From assembly GCA_030824585.1 (NCBI GenBank), contig JAVBXM010000015.1, positions 1 to 35,379 of the forward strand: 35,379 nt of DNA. The letters run 5' to 3'. The stretch's first letter is position 1, and the number at the start of each line of letters is the position of its first letter. Origin of the DNA: Phaeospirillum sp. (lineage in GTDB: Bacteria > Pseudomonadota > Alphaproteobacteria > Rhodospirillales > Magnetospirillaceae). The notes under the pieces are model-generated. The model was not told the origin of the DNA. It searched no databases and saw nothing but the letters and a program-made list of their open reading frames with translations. Positions 1 through 7,516 of this stretch are shown piece after piece. The position numbers and the translations under genes were made by a program.

Positions 1-26
1 AACCCCCGCGAAAGCGGGGGTTTTTC
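1..26 (+). terminator. Rho-independent terminator
   Basis: A 7-bp GC stem (3-9 with 14-20) closes a GAAA tetraloop and is followed by five T residues (21-25). The two A residues at 1-2 can pair with the first T residues, so it may act in both directions. It would end a gene lying left of the window. Confidence 0.85.
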
Positions 27-42
27 GTCGGGGCCGGCCGGT

Positions 43-150
43 CTGCCATCCCGAGCGCACGCGAGGGATCTCGTCCTGGAACCGCATTGCCATTTCGGCA
101 CCAATGCTCCGGGCGGAGATCCCTCCTCCCGTTGGCCGTCGGGATGACAG
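43..150. repeat. Palindromic dispersed repeat (REP/MITE-like)
   Basis: Nested inverted arms are visible. The outer arms are around 43-53 and 138-150 (CCATCCCGA against TCGGGATGAC, imperfect). The inner arms GAGGGATCTC (63-72) and GAGATCCCTC (116-125) match perfectly over 10 bp. No gene is seen inside. Outer arms of the same TGTCATCC/GGATGACA type border the repeat at 25045-25133, which suggests a family of dispersed elements. The family assignment is inference. Confidence 0.5.
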
Positions 151-160
151 GCTGAAATCC

Positions 161-484
161 CTACTTGATGGCCGAGCAGTTGACCTGGGCCAGGCGCTTC
201 CACTGGGCCGGCTTGGCGCCCTTGCCCACCGAGGTCATGTCGATGATGTGGGCCTGGAACACCCGCGCCTGATGGGGACGCACCAGCCGGCACATGGCGG
301 CGCCATACTGCTCCCACGACAGCATCTCGTTCTTGACCACCACGTAGAGATTGCCCCGGTCGTCGATGGAGGTGTCCAGCACCTTGGGCTGGGCACGCAC
401 CGCCGCGATGGCGGAGGCCTGGTCGGCCCGGGCGTCCGGGACGGCCAGCAACAGCAGGCACAGGGCGGCGAATACAGGGCGCAT
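161..484 (-). CDS. Small secreted protein of unknown function
   Basis: This is a 107-aa protein that I do not recognise. Residues 1-20 form a typical Sec signal peptide: MRPVF, a Leu/Ala-rich core, then ARAD with likely cleavage after Ala. The mature part is about 87 residues, is basic near its C-terminus, and has two cysteines that could form a periplasmic disulfide. The ATG at 484 was chosen because the signal peptide begins there and a GGAGAG ribosome binding site lies just upstream; a longer reading frame reaches 508. It starts 13 bases after the anmK stop on the same strand, so the two are probably co-transcribed. A link to cell-wall recycling is only positional. Confidence 0.7.
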   Translation of the reverse strand: MRPVFAALCLLLLAVPDARADQASAIAAVRAQPKVLDTSIDDRGNLYVVVKNEMLSWEQYGAAMCRLVRPHQARVFQAHIIDMTSVGKGAKPAQWKRLAQVNCSAIK

Positions 485-497
485 GGAAGCTCTCCAC

Positions 498-1565
498 TCA
501 CAGGGCATGATGACGGCCGCCGGTCTGGGGGACGGGTACGCCGGTGGTCTCGGGATAGGTCAGCACCTTGCCGGCCAGGGAACGCACCGCCAGGAAGGCG
601 AAGGCCTGGGCCTCCAGCGCGTCGCCGTTCCAGCCCACCGCCTCCACCGGCTCCACCGGGGCGGACAGGGCGCGGGCCAGGGATTTCATCATCTCGGGAT
701 TGTGCCGCCCGCCGCCGGTGACCAGCCAGCGCTTGACCGGACGGGGAAAGCTGTAGGCGGCCAGGGCCACCGAGGCGGCGGTGAAGGCGGTCAGCGTCGC
801 CGCCCCATCCTCGGGGGTGGCGCCCTTGACCAGTTCCCAGGCCAGGGCGTGGAACTCGTCGCGGTCCAGGGATTTGGGCGGCGGACGGTCAAAATAGCTG
901 TGATGCAGGAAGGCCTCGACCGCGTCGCGCAGCACCCGCCCACCGGCAGCCAACTGGCCGTCCACGTCCACCGGCCGGCCGGTATGGGCCTGGGCCCAGT
1001 CGTCCAGCAGGGCGTTGCCCGGCCCGGTGTCGAAGGCCAGCAGCGAGCCATCCTCGGCGATCCACGTCACATTGCCGACGCCTCCCAGGTTGAGGACGGC
1101 CAGCGGCGCCTCGAGGCGAGCGGCCAGGGCGCGGTGGTAGACCGGCACCAGCGGCGCCCCCTGTCCCCCGGCGGCCACGTCGGCCGAGCGAAAGTCGTTG
1201 ACCACCGCGATGCCGATCTCGGCGGCCAGCAAGGCGCCGTCGCCGATCTGCCATGTGCGGCGCTCATGGGGGGCGTGCAGGATCGTATGGCCGTGAAAGC
1301 CGGCCACCGCCACCGAGCCGGCGGCGATGCCATGCCCGGCCAGGAAGTCGCGGACCACCCGGGCATGGAACAGGGTCAACTGGCGCTCCACCTCGGCCAC
1401 CGGGCCGTTGCCGCCCAGCACGCCCATCAGGGCCAGCCGCTGCTCCGCGTCGTAGGGGATCGTGGCGGCCGGCCCCAGACGGCTCACCGTCTCGCCGTCG
1501 GTGTCCACCAGGGCGATATCCACCCCGTCGAGCGAGGTTCCGCTCATCAGCCCCAACGCCAGCAT
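498..1565 (-). CDS. anmK: Anhydro-N-acetylmuramic acid kinase AnmK
   Basis: AnmK phosphorylates and opens 1,6-anhydro-MurNAc recovered from peptidoglycan turnover, giving MurNAc-6-phosphate in the cytoplasm. The 355-aa product has the family hallmarks: the N-terminal nucleotide-binding loop [12 protein letters not shown] (residues 5-16), [10 protein letters not shown] in the middle, [12 protein letters not shown] shortly after, and VTGGGRHN towards the C-terminus. Length is usual for AnmK (about 360-370 aa). The ATG at 1565 is preferred because a GGGGGG tract lies 5 nt upstream and the conserved loop begins almost at once. An upstream in-frame ATG at 1595 would add 10 residues with no homology signal. 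It is divergent from tyrS, and a small secreted protein follows it. Confidence 0.93.
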   Translation of the reverse strand: MLALGLMSGTSLDGVDIALVDTDGETVSRLGPAATIPYDAEQRLALMGVLGGNGPVAEVERQLTLFHARVVRDFLAGHGIAAGSVAVAGFHGHTILHAPHERRTWQIGDGALLAAEIGIAVVNDFRSADVAAGGQGAPLVPVYHRALAARLEAPLAVLNLGGVGNVTWIAEDGSLLAFDTGPGNALLDDWAQAHTGRPVDVDGQLAAGGRVLRDAVEAFLHHSYFDRPPPKSLDRDEFHALAWELVKGATPEDGAATLTAFTAASVALAAYSFPRPVKRWLVTGGGRHNPEMMKSLARALSAPVEPVEAVGWNGDALEAQAFAFLAVRSLAGKVLTYPETTGVPVPQTGGRHHAL

Positions 1566-1642
1566 TGCGTCCCCCCGATTGTCGCGATCACCCATTTGTG
1601 ATAAACGAGCGGCCTCTTCCCAGCAAGCCGAACGGGCATCCC

Positions 1643-2890
1643 ATGACCAGCCTCAAGTCCGATTTCCTGCGTATCGTCACCGAACGCGGCTACATGCACC
1701 AGTGCACCGACCTGGAAGCGCTGGACAAGCGCCTGACCGAGGGATGCCAGGCGGCCTATATCGGCTTCGACTGCACCGCCACGTCGCTGCACGTCGGCGG
1801 GCTGATGCAGATCATGCTGCTGCGCTGGTGGCAAAAGACCGGGCACAAGCCCATCGTGCTGATGGGCGGCGGCACCACCCGCATCGGCGACCCCACCGGC
1901 AAGGACGAATCGCGCAAGATGCTGACCGACGAGGTCATCGCCGCCAACATGGCGGGCATCAAGACGGTGTTCACCAAGTACCTGAGCTTCGGCGAGGGTG
2001 CGACCGACGCCATGATGGTCAACAACGCCGACTGGCTGGACAAGCTGAACTACATCGACTTCCTGCGCGATTACGGCCACCACTTCACCATCAACCGCAT
2101 GCTGACCTTCGATTCGGTCAAGCTGCGGCTCGAGCGCGAGCAGCCGCTGACCTTCCTCGAATTCAACTACATGCTGCTGCAGGGCTACGACTTCGTCGAG
2201 CTGTTCCGCCGCAACAAGTGCATCCTGCAGATGGGCGGCTCGGACCAGTGGGGCAACATCATCAACGGCGTCGAGCTGGGCCGCCGCGCCGATCAGGCCG
2301 AGCTGTTCGGCCTGACCAGCCCGCTGCTCACCACGTCCTCGGGCGCCAAGATGGGCAAGACCGTCAACGGCGCCGTCTGGCTGAACGACGACATGCTGAG
2401 CGCCTGGGAATTCTGGCAGTACTGGCGCAACACCGAGGACGCCGACGTGGGCCGCTTCCTCAAGCTCTACACCGAGCTGCCGCTGGACGAAATCGCCCGG
2501 CTGGAGAAGCTGCAGGGCGCCGAGATCAACGAGGCCAAAAAGGTCCTTGCCAACGAGGTCACCCGCCTGTGCCACGGCGATGCCGCCGCCCAGCAGGCCG
2601 CCGAGACGGCGCGCAAGACCTTCGAGGAGGGCGTCGCCTCCACCGACCTGCCGACCATCGAGATTCCGGCCGCCGAACTGGCGGCGGGCCTTCCCGCCTA
2701 CGCCCTGTTCGTCCGCGCCGGCCTGGCCGCCTCCAACGGCGAGGCCAAGCGCCTGCTCAAGGGCGGCGGCGGCAAGGTCAACGACCAGGCGGTGGACGAG
2801 GCCCGGCCGGTGGGCAGCGCCGACCTCAGGGACGGCAGCGTCAAGCTGACCGCCGGCAAGAAGCGCCATATCCTGGTGAAGGTCGTCTGA
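1643..2890 (+). CDS. tyrS: Tyrosyl-tRNA synthetase
   Basis: This class I aminoacyl-tRNA synthetase charges tRNA-Tyr in the cytoplasm. The 415-aa protein has the Rossmann catalytic domain with a HIGH-type motif HVGG at residues 50-53, the tyrosine/AMP-pocket segment [11 protein letters not shown], and the KMSKS-type loop in the form KMGKT (236-240). A C-terminal S4 RNA-binding domain (about 350-413, [14 protein letters not shown]) follows. The ATG at 1643 was chosen because it begins the usual [13 protein letters not shown]-terminus; the reading frame stays open upstream but that part resembles nothing. A perfect 22-bp hairpin lies just downstream. The gene is divergent from anmK. Confidence 0.96.
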   Translation: MTSLKSDFLRIVTERGYMHQCTDLEALDKRLTEGCQAAYIGFDCTATSLHVGGLMQIMLLRWWQKTGHKPIVLMGGGTTRIGDPTGKDESRKMLTDEVIAANMAGIKTVFTKYLSFGEGATDAMMVNNADWLDKLNYIDFLRDYGHHFTINRMLTFDSVKLRLEREQPLTFLEFNYMLLQGYDFVELFRRNKCILQMGGSDQWGNIINGVELGRRADQAELFGLTSPLLTTSSGAKMGKTVNGAVWLNDDMLSAWEFWQYWRNTEDADVGRFLKLYTELPLDEIARLEKLQGAEINEAKKVLANEVTRLCHGDAAAQQAAETARKTFEEGVASTDLPTIEIPAAELAAGLPAYALFVRAGLAASNGEAKRLLKGGGGKVNDQAVDEARPVGSADLRDGSVKLTAGKKRHILVKVV

Positions 2891-2893
2891 AAG

Positions 2894-2944
2894 GCGGGCG
2901 AGGCGCCGGCGCTCCGTCACGTGGAGCGCCGGCGCCTCGCCCGC
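2894..2944. terminator. Long perfect hairpin between convergent tyrS and cyaY
   Basis: A perfect 22-bp inverted repeat (2894-2915 with 2923-2944) has a 7-nt loop. It starts 3 nt after the tyrS stop and ends 4 nt before the cyaY stop on the opposite strand. There is no T-run on either side, so it is a very stable RNA hairpin in both transcripts. It probably acts as a bidirectional terminator or 3'-end stabiliser. Confidence 0.75.
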
Positions 2945-2948
2945 GATC

Positions 2949-3254
2949 TCACACCACCACGCCGATCTCGGCCAGCAGCAGGCCCAGCAGCTCGATCTCG
3001 GCATTGCGGGTCGAAACCCAGCGCTCGCCCCTCCAGGCGAAATGGTGGGCGCCGCTCTTGGGCGACGACAGCCAGATTTCGCGGTTGGGCGAGTGCTTGT
3101 TGATGACGTACTGGCCGATACCCGGCAGGGTCAGGGTCAGGATGCCCGCGTGCAGATCCGCCTCGGCATCGTCCATGGCGTCCTCGACCGCGTCTCCGAT
3201 GCGCTTCAGCAGCGGATCGGCAAGGCTGGCGAAACGGCTTTCATCGAGACTCAT
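2949..3254 (-). CDS. cyaY: Frataxin-like iron-sulfur assembly protein CyaY
   Basis: CyaY is the bacterial frataxin, which binds iron and modulates the IscS/IscU machinery in the cytoplasm. The 101-aa product has the family layout: an acidic N-terminal helix (DAVEDAMDDAEADL, about 21-34), then a beta-sheet with the diagnostic GQYVINKHSPNREIWLSSP (about 47-65), and GAHHFAW. Length is normal for the family. The ATG at 3254 has an AGGT-type ribosome binding site just upstream. It converges on tyrS and is divergent from rpmE. It may help supply clusters to the Fe-S-rich proteins in the window, but nothing in the sequence ties it to them. Confidence 0.9.
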   Translation of the reverse strand: MSLDESRFASLADPLLKRIGDAVEDAMDDAEADLHAGILTLTLPGIGQYVINKHSPNREIWLSSPKSGAHHFAWRGERWVSTRNAEIELLGLLLAEIGVVV

Positions 3255-3318
3255 CGGGTACCTCCGGGCTAAGGGGAGCGGATGCTAACCCGAATTCCTC
3301 TCCCGGGTGAAGGACCGC

Positions 3319-3347
3319 TTGCGCACCGTCCTAGTTTTGGCTATATA
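3319..3347 (+). promoter_or_regulatory. Candidate sigma-70 promoter of rpmE
   Basis: TTGCGC (3319-3324) and TATATA (3342-3347) are separated by exactly 17 bp and lie about 30 bp ahead of the rpmE start. The spacing is ideal; each box is a partial match to the consensus. Confidence 0.5.
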
Positions 3348-3376
3348 CGCGCCTTCGATTTGCGGAGCTTCAGGCT

Positions 3377-3610
3377 ATGAAGGACAACATTCATCCCGAC
3401 TACCACGAGATCAACGTGGTGATGACGGACGGCACCGAGTACAAGACCCGGTCCACCCTGGGTAAGGCTGGCGACACCCTGCGCCTGGATATCGACCCCA
3501 AGTCGCACCCGGCCTGGACCGGCGTGCACCGCATGGTCGATACGGCCGGCCAGCTCGCCAAGTTCAAGAAGCGCTTCGACGGTTTCGGCATCAAGTCGAC
3601 CAATTCCTAA
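3377..3610 (+). CDS. rpmE: 50S ribosomal protein L31, zinc-independent form
   Basis: L31 is a small protein of the large ribosomal subunit that bridges to the small subunit. The 77-aa sequence begins [19 protein letters not shown] and contains the family segments RSTLGK, LDIDP.SHPAWTG and KFKKRF. There are no cysteines, so it lacks the Cys zinc site of the classical form; cysteine-free L31 of this kind is known from other alphaproteobacteria. The ATG at 3377 is preceded by GGAG about 10 nt upstream. It is monocistronic, with a candidate promoter at 3319-3347 and hairpins downstream. Confidence 0.96.
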   Translation: MKDNIHPDYHEINVVMTDGTEYKTRSTLGKAGDTLRLDIDPKSHPAWTGVHRMVDTAGQLAKFKKRFDGFGIKSTNS

Positions 3611-3681
3611 GATGGATTGGGGATGCCGGATTGGCTCCAGCCATCCGGCACTTGCCTGCGCTAAGTTATCAGACTGCACGA

Positions 3682-3704
3682 TCGGCCGGCTTATTGCCGG
3701 CCGA
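3682..3704 (+). terminator. Hairpin downstream of rpmE
   Basis: A perfect 9-bp stem (3682-3690 with 3696-3704) has a TTATT loop. It is preceded by an imperfect inverted repeat at about 3623-3650 (TGCCGGAT ... ATCCGGCA). Neither is followed by a clear T-run, so terminator function is likely but not certain. Confidence 0.5.
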
Positions 3705-3817
3705 AAGTGTTTGCTGTGGACTTCTTGACGTTCAGCGGGTAGAGCAAATTTTTAATGAGGGAGCTGCCATACTCCCTGCCCGATTTGTAAATGAAGCCAG
3801 ACGGTGATTGGGCGGAC

Positions 3818-5557
3818 ATGATCATCGTTCATTTCGAAGTCTACGTCATGGAAGGCCGGGGGTGGATGCTGCACGCACGCTTCCCGCGGCTGGAGCGTGA
3901 CGAGGCTGTCCGCGAGGCCAAGGAACTGGAAAGCACCCTTGGCGTGCGCACCAAGGTGCTGCGCGAAACCTACAACACCGACACCAATGTGTTCGACGAG
4001 GTAGAGGTCTACCTGTCCGGCCACAACATCCAGCCCAAAAAAAGCGCCGCGGTCGGCCAGGGCGGTGGTGGCGGTGGCGGCAGGGGAGGCGGCAAGGAGC
4101 GCGACACCGCCAGGGGAGGCGGCAGCGCCAAGACGGCCGCCGCCAAGCGGGCGGCCCGGGCGCGGGCCAGCGGCCCCAGCATGGGCGCCGGCGCGGCCAT
4201 CTTGCGCCTGACGATCATCTTGCTGGTGGCGTCGGGCCTGGGCCTGGGGGCGCTGCGCATGGTGCCGTCGGCCATCGTCTTCCTCTATGATTACGGCTAC
4301 CGCATCACCCCCGACGAGTACGGGCAGGTGCTGGTCGTCGTCTTCGGCCTGGTCTTCCTGATGACCGCCGTGCCGCTGGGCCTGCGCTTCATGCCGCGCA
4401 ACGCCAACATCCAGTTCAACCGCGCCGCCCCGGCCGCGCCGCCGCCCCGGCCCCAGCCGTCCGAGGCGGTAAAGAAGTCCCTGAACAAGCTGGCCAAGAA
4501 GGCCGAGGCGGAGATGATCCCCGAAACCTGGGGCGACGAGCCCGAGCCGGAGCCGGAACCCGCGCCGCCGCCGGCCGAGGAGGAGCCCCCGCCGCTGTCC
4601 GGCCCGGCCGAGGAACCCTCGCCCGACGCCGCCGCCGTGGATTCTCTGCCGACCACTCCGGTCCTCGAGGCCACCACGAAGGTCACCGACCGTTTCGTGG
4701 ACAAATCCATGGAGATCGTCCGTCAGGTGGCGCCAAGCACCGACAAGTACACCACCTTCGGCCTCAACCTGTTCATGGCGGGCGCCGTCCAGGCCATCGC
4801 CCGCAGCCGGAAGCTGGATTCAAGCGGACAGCGCAAACTGCTGAAATCCATCATCGAGAAGCTGGGCACCCCCGGCGACCTCGCCGCCGTCTTCTACGAC
4901 AAGGTGCCGGAATACATGTCCGAGCAGCGCTATGCCCGCATGTTCGAATCCGGCAAGTCGGCCATGGAATCATGGTCGGAGGGCGACGAAGGCACGCCGA
5001 TGATCAAGCTCCAGACCTCGCTCAAGGACTGGAACAAGCCGGCCACGGAGAAGAAGCCGTCCCTGATGACGGTGATGTTCACCGACATGGTGGGCTCCAC
5101 CGACCTGACCCAGGCGCGCGGCGATCAGGCCGCCCAGGAGATCGTGCGCAAGCACAACGCCATCGTGCGCACCGCGCTGACCCAGTTCGCCGGGCGCGAG
5201 GTCAAGCATACCGGCGACGGCATCATGGCGTCCTTCGCCTCGGCCGCCAACGCGGTGGAGGCCACCGTCCAGATCCAGCGTCAGGTCACCGCCCACAACG
5301 AGAAGCAGCCCAACCTTCCCCTGCATCTGCGCATCGGGCTCAATGCCGGCGAACCCATCCAGGAAGAGGACGACCTGTTCGGCTCCACGGTCCAGTTGGC
5401 CGCCCGCGTCTGCGCCGCCACCGAGTCCGACCAGACGCTCTGCACCCAGGTGGTCAAGGACCTCGCCGCCGGCAAGGGAACCTTCACCGACGGCGGCATG
5501 CACGCCCTGAAGGGCTTCCGCGACAAGTTCCAGCTCTGGGAAGTGATCTGGCGCTAG
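3818..5557 (+). CDS. Membrane-bound class III adenylate/guanylate cyclase
   Basis: This predicted 579-aa membrane cyclase would make a cyclic nucleotide. The N-terminal ~65 residues form a small alpha/beta module I do not recognise. A Gly/Lys/Ala-rich linker, two transmembrane helices (about 125-150 and 170-190) and a Pro/Glu-rich linker follow. The C-terminal catalytic domain (about 410-579) has the metal aspartates in FTDMVGST (D423) and HTGDG (D467), Lys463 at the adenine-selecting position, and the transition-state Arg530. The usual Asn of the N-x-x-A-A-R motif is Gln (Q526). The start at 3818 is preferred because GGGCGG lies just upstream; an in-frame ATG at 3791 would add 9 residues and has no ribosome binding site. 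cAMP is the more likely product, but this is inference. Confidence 0.85.
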   Translation: MIIVHFEVYVMEGRGWMLHARFPRLERDEAVREAKELESTLGVRTKVLRETYNTDTNVFDEVEVYLSGHNIQPKKSAAVGQGGGGGGGRGGGKERDTARGGGSAKTAAAKRAARARASGPSMGAGAAILRLTIILLVASGLGLGALRMVPSAIVFLYDYGYRITPDEYGQVLVVVFGLVFLMTAVPLGLRFMPRNANIQFNRAAPAAPPPRPQPSEAVKKSLNKLAKKAEAEMIPETWGDEPEPEPEPAPPPAEEEPPPLSGPAEEPSPDAAAVDSLPTTPVLEATTKVTDRFVDKSMEIVRQVAPSTDKYTTFGLNLFMAGAVQAIARSRKLDSSGQRKLLKSIIEKLGTPGDLAAVFYDKVPEYMSEQRYARMFESGKSAMESWSEGDEGTPMIKLQTSLKDWNKPATEKKPSLMTVMFTDMVGSTDLTQARGDQAAQEIVRKHNAIVRTALTQFAGREVKHTGDGIMASFASAANAVEATVQIQRQVTAHNEKQPNLPLHLRIGLNAGEPIQEEDDLFGSTVQLAARVCAATESDQTLCTQVVKDLAAGKGTFTDGGMHALKGFRDKFQLWEVIWR

Positions 5558-5626
5558 AATCCGCCTGAGTTTGGTGGAATCGACGCCTCTCTTCGTCACC
5601 CTCGGGCTTGGCCCCAGAGTCCATGG

Positions 5627-5649
5627 ATGGCCGGGTCAAGCCCGGCCAT
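5627..5649. repeat. Short inverted repeat downstream of the cyclase gene
   Basis: A 9-bp perfect stem (5627-5635, ATGGCCGGG, with 5641-5649, CCCGGCCAT) has a TCAAG loop. It lies in the gap between the convergent cyclase and rcdA genes. It resembles short extragenic palindromes common in alphaproteobacteria and may work as a bidirectional terminator. Confidence 0.5.
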
Positions 5650-5680
5650 GACCAGTGAAAGGGAGCGCTTCCGCCGAAGA

Positions 5681-6082
5681 TCAGTGCAGCACCCGCTGGA
5701 CCAGCATCTCCTCCAGCCGCGCCACCCGGACGTAAAGGCGGTAGGAGCGGTCCATCAGGCTGCGCAGGTGATTGGGCAGGGTCTCGTCGCCGCTGAAGCT
5801 CTCGTCCAGGCAGACGTCGGCCCCCGACAGCCGGCATTCGTCGCGGAGCGCCTCCTCGGCCTCCACCTCGCCCTCGTGCACGGCCCGCTGGAGCATCAGC
5901 CAGGCCATCACCTGGGTCAGGCGCGAGGTGACCCGCATGGCCTCGCAACTCATGCGCAGGCCGATCATCCCCCCCACCCTCTCGCGCTCGCGGCGCTCGG
6001 CAAAAGCCAGATAATTGCGGGCCTCGACCATCAAGGTCATGGTCTCGTCGTAGGTCCTGCGAAAAAAAGCGGGCTGGGGCAT
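5681..6082 (-). CDS. rcdA: RcdA/DUF1465 family ClpXP adaptor-like protein
   Basis: In Caulobacter, RcdA is an adaptor that works with CpdR to deliver substrates such as CtrA to the ClpXP protease. The 133-aa product fits this helical family. It has an N-terminal FFRRTYDETMTLMVEARNYL helix (about 6-25), then MRVTSRLTQVMAWLMLQRAVHEGE in the middle, and LPNHLRSLMDRSYRLYVRVARLEEM at the C-terminus. It ends soon after the last helix, so the disordered tail seen in Caulobacter RcdA is short or missing. The ATG at 6082 is chosen for its GGAGAAAA ribosome binding site; the frame is open upstream to 6184 with low-complexity sequence. The family call rests on remembered similarity. The role in this organism is inferred. 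Confidence 0.75.
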   Translation of the reverse strand: MPQPAFFRRTYDETMTLMVEARNYLAFAERRERERVGGMIGLRMSCEAMRVTSRLTQVMAWLMLQRAVHEGEVEAEEALRDECRLSGADVCLDESFSGDETLPNHLRSLMDRSYRLYVRVARLEEMLVQRVLH

Positions 6083-6250
6083 GCGCTTTTCTCCATACCA
6101 ACGCCCGTTCGTCGCGGCGGCAACAACGGCCAGCGAACTTGGCCCATGCCCTCCTAAGGTGACACTTCCGCCGCCCGACTTCAACCGTTGCCTTGCCGAA
6201 ATTACTTTCCGTTACAGAGGATTCCCGGTCATTCCGTGGGGGTATAGCCA

Positions 6251-6330
6251 CATATTTCAGAAAATATGAAGTGAAAATTTACATAAAATTTTATGTGTGA
6301 AGTCCGTCACGGAAAAATGATCAATATAAT
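6251..6330 (+). promoter_or_regulatory. AT-rich palindromic promoter region with CRP/FNR-like site
   Basis: In otherwise GC-rich DNA this stretch is AT-rich. It holds a 7-bp inverted repeat CATATTT/AAATATG (6251-6257 with 6262-6268) and a perfect 16-bp palindrome ACATAAAATTTTATGT (6281-6296). It also has TGTGA-N6-TCACG (6296-6311), close to the CRP consensus TGTGA-N6-TCACA, and a perfect -10 box TATAAT (6325-6330). No -35 box is evident at the usual distance, as expected for an activator-dependent promoter. The CRP-like site would cover the -35 region. Function is inferred. Confidence 0.45.
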
Positions 6331-6375
6331 AATAAGATAAAGCCAGATGTTAACTTCTTACCCGGCTGGTCCATC

Positions 6376-6570
6376 ATGCGCTACGTCATCAACGAATCAT
6401 TCGACAAGAGTGAAATCAACCGCTGCTTCGAAGCGGACATCTGCCCGACCATCGGTAAGGCACTACGGACCCGAAGCGGCAAATGGTATCGCATCCAAGA
6501 TGTCGCCTGGTACCGCGACCCCTTCGATCATCATCCCAACATCCGCGTTCTGCTGGCGCGCATCCAGTAA
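6376..6570 (+). CDS. Orphan 64-aa hypothetical protein
   Basis: This is a short ORF I do not recognise. The product is soluble, mixed-charge and rich in aromatic and Arg residues (for example KWYRIQDVAWYRDPF). It has two cysteines (near residues 17 and 23) and no signal peptide or membrane helix. It is supported by a promoter-like AT-rich leader with a TATAAT box about 50 bp upstream and by a strong terminator directly downstream. The ribosome binding site is weak (GGCTGG before the ATG). A non-coding RNA or leader transcript from the same promoter is an alternative. Confidence 0.5.
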   Translation: MRYVINESFDKSEINRCFEADICPTIGKALRTRSGKWYRIQDVAWYRDPFDHHPNIRVLLARIQ

Positions 6571-6583
6571 AACAAGGAACGCA

Positions 6584-6630
6584 AAAGGGCGGCATCCCCG
6601 GCCAGCCGCGGGGATGCCGCCCTTTGGTTT
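6584..6630. terminator. Strong bidirectional terminator
   Basis: A perfect 16-bp stem (6584-6599 with 6610-6625) has a 10-nt loop. It is followed by GGTTTT on the + strand and preceded by A residues, which read as T on the - strand. It lies between the 64-aa ORF (+) and the end of the tup operon (-), so it can serve both. Confidence 0.88.
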
Positions 6631-6641
6631 TCCCGGGCGCC

Positions 6642-7502
6642 TCACAGACCCGGCGGCCGCACCTTGGCTCCGGCATTGGCGAAAAACAGCGGCGCGCCGT
6701 ATTCGGCCCGGCCGAACTCGGCGATCAATCCCTGCGCCTCGTCGCCCACCAGCCAGTCGGCGAAGCGCTGGGCTCCGGCGGCGTTGGCCTTGGGGAAGCG
6801 TTCGGGATTGGTGCGGATGACGGCGATGAAGTTGAACAGATCGGGGTGGTTTTCGACCAGCAGGGCCAGGGACAACTTGGCCTTGAGAACCAGCCAGGTG
6901 GCACGGTCCATCAGCACGTAGGCGCCACGCTCGTCGGCGTGGCGAAGCGTGGGACCGTTGCCGCTGGCGCCCTTCTCGAACACCTCGTACCAGACGCCCT
7001 GGGGCTGCAGCCCCGCCTTGTCCCACAGGGCTTTTTCCGCCACATGGGTCCCGGAATTGTCGCCCCTGGTCACGAAGCGGGCCCCGGCCTCGGCGATGCG
7101 CCGCAATGCCGCCTTGGGATCATCCATCCCCTTGACGCCGGCAGGGTCCGACGCCGGCCCCAGCAGGACGAAGTCGTTGTACATGACGTCGCGGCGATCG
7201 ATGCCGAAGCCATCGGCCATGAACTTCTTTTCCAGGGACAGGGCGTGGACCATCACCAGGTCGAACTCGCCCCGCTTGGACATCTCCAGGGTGGCGCCGG
7301 TTCCCGCGCCGACGAAGCGCACCACCACGCCGGTGCGGGCGTGGAAGGCCCTGGCCAGAGCGGGCACGATACCGGCGTCGATGGGGCCGATGGTGCTGGC
7401 CAGCAGCACCACCTCGGACGGCTCCGCCGCCCCCGCCCCGCCCATTGCCCCGGCCGTGGCCGCGGCGCCGAGCGCCGTGCCGAGAAACGTTCTGCGATTC
7501 AT
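6642..7502 (-). CDS. Second TupA-like oxyanion-binding protein with Tat signal
   Basis: This 286-aa periplasmic substrate-binding protein is a paralogue of the TupA encoded directly upstream. Residues 1-26 look like a Tat signal (NRRTFLG, then an Ala/Gly-rich core), unlike the Sec signal of its neighbour. It shares long stretches with the paralogue, such as GFGIDRRDVMYNDFV, GPASDPAG and TRGDNSGTH. The first binding segment reads LASTIGPIDAGIV in place of LASTTSTEQSGLF, so the TTS-type oxyanion loop typical of TupA is lost. It may bind another oxyanion or bind tungstate differently. The start at 7502 has a GGGGAGGG ribosome binding site, 14 bases after the stop of tupA. It is the last gene of the operon, ahead of the terminator at 6584-6630. 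Confidence 0.85.
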   Translation of the reverse strand: MNRRTFLGTALGAAATAGAMGGAGAAEPSEVVLLASTIGPIDAGIVPALARAFHARTGVVVRFVGAGTGATLEMSKRGEFDLVMVHALSLEKKFMADGFGIDRRDVMYNDFVLLGPASDPAGVKGMDDPKAALRRIAEAGARFVTRGDNSGTHVAEKALWDKAGLQPQGVWYEVFEKGASGNGPTLRHADERGAYVLMDRATWLVLKAKLSLALLVENHPDLFNFIAVIRTNPERFPKANAAGAQRFADWLVGDEAQGLIAEFGRAEYGAPLFFANAGAKVRPPGL

Positions 7503-7516
7503 GCCGCCCTCCCCGT

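Noticed and set aside
1547-3004. A 485-aa frame opposite tyrS
   Set aside because: The tyrS frame has the complete synthetase and S4 domains, and this frame has no family signature.
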